DNA from: an uncultured Bacteroidota bacterium
GTDB lineage: Bacteria; Bacteroidota; Bacteroidia; Chitinophagales; Chitinophagaceae
DNA length: 12,060 nucleotides
Direction: 5' to 3'
Assembly: GCA_946480675.1 (NCBI GenBank)
Contig: CAMLKS010000038.1
Coordinates: forward strand, 1 to 12,060
Shown here: piece by piece, positions 8,637-12,060 of the stretch
How positions within the stretch are numbered: position 1 is the stretch's first letter
How the letters are laid out: each line of letters begins with the position of its first letter
The notes under the pieces: generated by a model
Told to the model about the DNA's origin: nothing
Seen by the model: the letters and a program-made list of their open reading frames with translations, nothing else
Databases searched by the model: none
Translations under genes and position numbers: made by a program

Positions 8637-8660
8637 CTGTATATATTATTAACTATTGGT

Positions 8661-9203
8661 TTATTTAGACCAGATAGAAGGCTCACCGGTGTTCACACCA
8701 AAGTCATTCACCATATTGCTGGTTTTGTCTTTGATAGTGTAACGAACTGTTAGTGTACCGTGTTTGCCATAAAACTCTTCGTATTTCAGGGTACCGGTGC
8801 CTTGTATTTCATACCTGTTATCTACTGTTTGCAGCGGTATCGTAATCTCATCGCCATTTATGATCATATCTACAGGTGCAGTAGCATTGTTGTAGAAACC
8901 ACGGATAACCATTTTATTCATGCTGGCACCATCTTCAATGCTCACCTGGTATTGGTTTGTAAGGGTATACGTACCTTTTTCAATTACATTCCAAACACCT
9001 TTATATTTATCCCTGGTAATGATCTCGCATTGCGTGCCTTCATAACCTGTTGGGCATATACAGGCGCCATCTTTACATACGCCACCGTAAGCGCAAACGA
9101 TCGCCTTACATTTGTCATTATTACAAGATGTATAAGTAACTGCTGTGAATGCTGCAATGGCGCTGAGCGCAGAAAGTATTATAGTTTTAAAACGGGCTTT
9201 CAT
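8661..9203 (-). CDS. Predicted lipoprotein with EGF-like domain
   Basis: This 180-residue exported protein begins MKARFKTIILSALSAIAAFT, followed by VTYTSC. The hydrophobic signal ends in a Cys (C27) at a weak but plausible lipobox (YTS-C), so it is probably lipid-anchored. Residues 32-59 carry six cysteines spaced C-x4-C-x5-C-x4-C-x-C-x8-C, ending in CICPTGYEGTQC, a textbook EGF-like pattern. The remaining 115 residues (YKGVWNVIEKGTYTL onward) look like a small beta-rich domain with no motif I recognise. Bacteroidota encode many such EGF-lipoproteins of unknown role; adhesion or ligand binding is only a guess. ATG 9203 is chosen over a GTG six bases upstream. It lies downstream of the amidase on the same strand (137-base gap) with its own near-consensus -7 element, so co-transcription is uncertain. 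Confidence 0.85.
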   Translation of the reverse strand: MKARFKTIILSALSAIAAFTAVTYTSCNNDKCKAIVCAYGGVCKDGACICPTGYEGTQCEIITRDKYKGVWNVIEKGTYTLTNQYQVSIEDGASMNKMVIRGFYNNATAPVDMIINGDEITIPLQTVDNRYEIQGTGTLKYEEFYGKHGTLTVRYTIKDKTSNMVNDFGVNTGEPSIWSK

Positions 9204-9228
9204 TAGCACATATAATTTTAACGAAGCT

Positions 9229-9236
9229 TAAAGATA
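9229..9236 (-). promoter_or_regulatory. Near-consensus -7 element for the EGF lipoprotein gene
   Basis: On the minus strand this reads TATCTTTA, differing from TAnnTTTG only at the last base, and lies 25 bases ahead of ATG 9203. This is the same spacing seen for eno. No clear -33 TTG was found. The surrounding 137-base gap is otherwise AT-rich, with short palindromes at 9246-9255 and 9321-9330 and no convincing terminator for the amidase. Confidence 0.4.
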
Positions 9237-9340
9237 AAAGAAACAATTTTAAAATGCAACTGGCGTGCCAATTTCTATTTGTCTTTTATTTTAGCCCGTA
9301 ATGCTAATGATTTCAATGACGGATATATCCTGAAAAATGA

Positions 9341-10186
9341 CTATTGGCGTTCTGTTTCCATCTTGTATGCCTTGATGCCACGGTAGATGGCCTGCGCTAC
9401 TTCATACACACCGCGTTCCGAATTCAGGTACACCTCTTCTTCCGGGTTATTGATATAACCACACTCTACCAGCACACCCGGCATTGCACTACCTGCCAGC
9501 ACTTCCAGCCCCTTCTGCATTACGCCGCGGCTGGCCCTGCCCTGGCTCACAAACTGGCTTTGTATATGATTGCCCAACGATACGCTGCGGCTTAAAAACG
9601 CCTGTGAATATTGGGCTATGATAATGGCAGTCATCGGGTCGTTCTCGTTCAGCAAGCCCGGTTCTTCTGCTACTTCTTCGGTATATTCACCTATGGCATC
9701 TTCTTTTTGTGAATTTCGGTGCAAACCCAGTACGTAGCTTTCCGTACCGCTAGCTTTGGTTACATGGTCGTAGGTTACTTTATATATGGGTTGCTTCACT
9801 TTCCTCTTCCCCTTCTTCACCGTTTTGTAACCTACCAGCTCCCTGTTTTTGCGATAGGGTGTCGAGTTGATATGTATAGATATGAATACATCCCCTTTGT
9901 TCTTATTGGCTATTTCATGCCTTTCAGGCAGGGTAGGATATACATCGGTAGTACGGGTATACAGCACCTGCACCCCCTTCATACTATCATTTATCATCTT
10001 GCCCAGGCGCATGGCTATAGCCAGTGTCACGTCCTTTTCGCTTGAAAACTGTCCCCGTGCACCGGCATCCTTACCACCGTGGCCGGCATCCAGCACAATT
10101 TTTGTTATCTTATTACCGTTTGCAGCATTAGCAATGAATGATGAGAAACCAATGAACAGTATGAAGAGAAAAATCCTTTTCGACAT
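9341..10186 (-). CDS. Periplasmic N-acetylmuramoyl-L-alanine amidase (Amidase_3)
   Basis: This enzyme cleaves the amide bond between N-acetylmuramic acid and L-alanine in peptidoglycan, a reaction used in daughter-cell separation and wall turnover. The 281-residue protein starts with a signal peptide (MSKRIFLFILFIGFSSFIAN, cleavage near residue 22). The zinc ligands of the Amidase_3 fold are all present: H36 in DAGHGGKDAG, E50 in SSEKD and H105 in ISIHIN, together with the catalytic E241 in VLVECGYINN. A lysine-rich insert (about 111-146, containing KTVKKGKRKVKQ) separates the IHIN block from GTESYVLGL. A second, acidic stretch (160-184) corresponds to the regulatory-helix region of AmiC-type enzymes. 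No SPOR, LysM or AMIN domain is present. ATG 10186 is preferred to an in-frame TTG at 10204. It is divergent from lptD, with 80 bases between the two starts. Confidence 0.93.
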   Translation of the reverse strand: MSKRIFLFILFIGFSSFIANAANGNKITKIVLDAGHGGKDAGARGQFSSEKDVTLAIAMRLGKMINDSMKGVQVLYTRTTDVYPTLPERHEIANKNKGDVFISIHINSTPYRKNRELVGYKTVKKGKRKVKQPIYKVTYDHVTKASGTESYVLGLHRNSQKEDAIGEYTEEVAEEPGLLNENDPMTAIIIAQYSQAFLSRSVSLGNHIQSQFVSQGRASRGVMQKGLEVLAGSAMPGVLVECGYINNPEEEVYLNSERGVYEVAQAIYRGIKAYKMETERQ

Positions 10187-10249
10187 AATTAAGACTACTT
10201 GCAAATGGGGTTAAATATACAAATTCATAAACGTACCGAACCAAATACC

Positions 10250-10257
10250 TATTTTTG
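10250..10257 (+). promoter_or_regulatory. Candidate -7 element for lptD
   Basis: TATTTTTG, identical to the proline dehydrogenase element, ends 9 bases before ATG 10267. The implied leader is only about 5 bases. No TTG is present at the -33 position. If this element is genuine, the gene is nearly leaderless, or translation starts at the later in-frame ATG 10327. Confidence 0.45.
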
Positions 10258-10266
10258 TGCCCGTTC

Positions 10267-12060
10267 ATGAGCCCGTGCGGTAAAATTATTTCAAAAATTT
10301 CATGCATCCGCTGCCTTGCAATTTGCATGGGGCTCATTTTTACATTTGTTTTAACAAACACAGCCTTTGCTCAGCGCAAAACAGTTGACACATCTACATC
10401 TTTAACCATATCTGCTGATACATTAATAAAAGATAGCCTGGTTATTGCCGATAGCCTGACCCTTGATAGCCTGAGCCGAGATACCCTCACCATAGATTCT
10501 GTATCGAACCAAAGCCTGGAAGACAGGTTGGGCATCCGCATATCCTCCGATGCGCTTCCTTCGGAAGTGACCGCTAATGCGTCCGATTCGGCCGTGCTGG
10601 ATATGACAGATAATAACTTTGAGCTGTATGGTAATGCCAAAGTGAATTATGAGAATATGCAACTGGATGCATACAAGGTTACTTACAAACAATCTTCTAA
10701 TATCGTAACCGCCGCCCTGTCTGAAGACACGGCTATCCAGTCTAAAGGTAAGCCCACCTTCTCGCAGGGGCAGGAAAAGTTTACTTACGATTCCCTGCAG
10801 TATAACTTTAAGAGCAAACGCGCTATTGTGCGCAATGCCCGCTCGCAATATGGCGAAGGCTATGTGTATAGTGAACAGGTAAAGCGCAACCCCGATCAAA
10901 CCATATATGGTCTTAATAATGTATATACCACCTGCGCGCTGGAAACACCACACTACGGTATACGCGCCAAAAAGATAAAGGTAGTACCGGGACGTGTAGC
11001 CGCTACCGGGCCGGCTAACATAGTTATCGAAAATGTACCTACTCCCCTGTTCTTGCCATTCGGTTTGTTCCCCATCACACAAGGCCAGCGTTCAGGGTTC
11101 AAGTTGCCTACTTATACTATAGAGCAAAACCGTGGCCTGGGGCTTTTAGGAGGTGGCTACTACTTCAGCCTCAGCCAAAAGACCGACCTGCTGGTAGAAA
11201 CCAACCTGTATTCAAAGGGTAGCTGGGCTACCAACTTCCTGAGCAATTATAATAACAGGTACCGCTACAATGGTAGCCTTGCCTTTAAATATGCCTACAA
11301 TAAAACCGGGGAGGAATTTGAATCGAATGCGGCCATTACCAAAGACTTTAATGTGCAGTGGACACACCGCTCCGACCCTAAATCACGCCCGGGTACCAAT
11401 TTCTCGGCTTCAGTAGATTTCGGTACTTCTACCTACAATGCCAACAATACTTTTACAGCCAGCCAGATATTGCAGAACCAGTACCAGTCGAACATTACCT
11501 ATTCTAAAACTTGGGCTAATAAGCCTTATTCATTATCGGTAGGTGCCGGCCATAGCCAGAACACGAATACAAGGCTGGTTGATATCACCCTGCCCAACAT
11601 CAGCTTTTATGTAACCAACTTCAACCCCCTGCAGAAAAAGAACAGTGTTACTACGCATTGGTACGATAAAATATCCTTGCAGTACACTTTGCTGGCCAAA
11701 AACCAGATAACCTTTTACGACAGCCTTTTCAGCTTCAATAATCTAGGCAACTTCGTTTACAACAATGGTGTAACCCACGATATCCCTATCAGTGCATCTT
11801 ACAATATCCTGCGCTTCATCAACATGACACCCAGGGTAAACTACAAAGAATACTGGCTGACCAAACAGGTATATCAATATTACAATGCCGACAAAGGCCG
11901 CCTCGATACTATACGTCATGATGGCTTCTTTACCGGACGCGACTTTACTGCCGCTATCGACTTCAATACGCGTATCTATGGCGTAAAAATGTTTAAGAAA
12001 GGGAAGATAGCCGGTATCCGTCACGTACTGACGCCAAGTGCAGGCTTTGGCTACGTACCG
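10267..12060 (+). CDS. lptD: LptD-like LPS-assembly outer-membrane protein (cut by right edge)
   Basis: LptD, with LptE, inserts lipopolysaccharide into the outer leaflet of the outer membrane. The visible 598 codons are uninterrupted to the edge and the C-terminal barrel is incomplete. Residues 1-35 form a long signal peptide ending NTAFA|Q. They are followed by a low-complexity Asp-Ser/Thr-Leu linker (51-81) and an LptA/OstA-like beta-jellyroll at about 110-255 (NNFELYGNAKVNYENMQLDA). The block CALETPHYGIRAKKIKVVPG (223-242) and the VPTPLFLPFG (257-266) that follows match the LptD layout of a Cys motif, an A-x-K strand and a proximal PxxLPFG before the barrel. After residue 275, alternating aromatic/polar strands suggest a large beta-barrel. 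ATG 10267 is chosen because the later ATG (10327) would leave a signal peptide without basic residues. Confidence 0.88.
   Translation, partial: MSPCGKIISKISCIRCLAICMGLIFTFVLTNTAFAQRKTVDTSTSLTISADTLIKDSLVIADSLTLDSLSRDTLTIDSVSNQSLEDRLGIRISSDALPSEVTANASDSAVLDMTDNNFELYGNAKVNYENMQLDAYKVTYKQSSNIVTAALSEDTAIQSKGKPTFSQGQEKFTYDSLQYNFKSKRAIVRNARSQYGEGYVYSEQVKRNPDQTIYGLNNVYTTCALETPHYGIRAKKIKVVPGRVAATGPANIVIENVPTPLFLPFGLFPITQGQRSGFKLPTYTIEQNRGLGLLGGGYYFSLSQKTDLLVETNLYSKGSWATNFLSNYNNRYRYNGSLAFKYAYNKTGEEFESNAAITKDFNVQWTHRSDPKSRPGTNFSASVDFGTSTYNANNTFTASQILQNQYQSNITYSKTWANKPYSLSVGAGHSQNTNTRLVDITLPNISFYVTNFNPLQKKNSVTTHWYDKISLQYTLLAKNQITFYDSLFSFNNLGNFVYNNGVTHDIPISASYNILRFINMTPRVNYKEYWLTKQVYQYYNADKGRLDTIRHDGFFTGRDFTAAIDFNTRIYGVKMFKKGKIAGIRHVLTPSAGFGYVP
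10417..10509 (+). repeat. Five-residue Asp-Ser/Thr-Leu coding repeat in lptD
   Basis: Residues 51-81 of the LptD-like protein hold six units starting D-[S/T]-[L/V], at 51, 56, 62, 67, 72 and 77. In DNA this appears as repeated GATAGCCTG or close variants at 15-18 base spacing. It lies between the signal peptide and the jellyroll and is probably a flexible, acidic periplasmic linker. Degenerate repeats of this kind can change length by slippage; a role is not known. Confidence 0.75.

Noticed and set aside
9321..9330. 10-bp palindrome GGATATATCC downstream of the amidase
   Set aside because: It has no loop, no U-tract and no partner site; a palindrome of this length in AT-rich DNA is easily due to chance.
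10423..11082. Open frame of 219 codons on the minus strand
   Set aside because: It is antisense to the LptD-like gene, whose frame is open for 598 codons and shows family motifs.

Overview
The window looks like ordinary chromosomal DNA from a member of the Bacteroidota, most likely a Chitinophagaceae-type (Chitinophagia) organism. Three things suggest this. Five of the ten genes have an exact TAnnTTTG-type (Bacteroidota sigma-A) -7 element just ahead of the start codon. The LptD-like outer-membrane protein is of the Bacteroidota form. There is an EGF-like lipoprotein, and a signal-peptide protein resembling the secreted proteins of this phylum. The placement is inferred from motifs and gene content, not from a search. 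No mobile element, CRISPR array, tRNA or rRNA was seen, and there is no gene-free stretch over about 185 bases.

Layout. 1-1067 (-): the N-terminal 355 codons of a secreted protein of unknown function, running off the left edge. 1251-2423 (+): monofunctional proline dehydrogenase, divergent from the first gene. 2428-2454: a strong bidirectional terminator shared with the convergent gene pair on its right. 2457-5276 (-): three genes read in the order mnmA (tRNA 2-thiouridylase), eno (enolase), then a small FtsB/DivIC-like septum protein; mnmA has its own terminator and eno its own promoter, while eno and the septum gene are 33 bases apart. 5277-5406: a divergent control region with a 17-bp palindrome. 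5407-8609 (+): the shikimate-pathway operon aroB-aroA-aroC, whose genes overlap by 17 and 8 bases. 8616-8636: a terminator serving the minus-strand gene on its right. 8661-9203 (-): EGF-domain lipoprotein. 9341-10186 (-): periplasmic N-acetylmuramoyl-L-alanine amidase. 10267-12060 (+): LptD-like LPS-assembly outer-membrane protein, cut by the right edge.

How the genes fit together. aroB, aroA and aroC supply three of the last four post-DAHP reactions to chorismate, the branch point for aromatic amino acids. Proline dehydrogenase and enolase are core carbon metabolism and MnmA is a tRNA wobble modification enzyme. The septum protein, the amidase and LptD all act in the cell envelope (division, peptidoglycan cleavage, LPS delivery). 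The gene content is housekeeping, and I did not find a convincing new system. The more interesting details are a divergent phosphoenolpyruvate/glyphosate-pocket motif in AroA, a shortened AroC, an operator-like palindrome between mnmA and aroB, very short predicted mRNA leaders, and a five-residue Asp-Ser/Thr-Leu repeat behind the LptD signal peptide.
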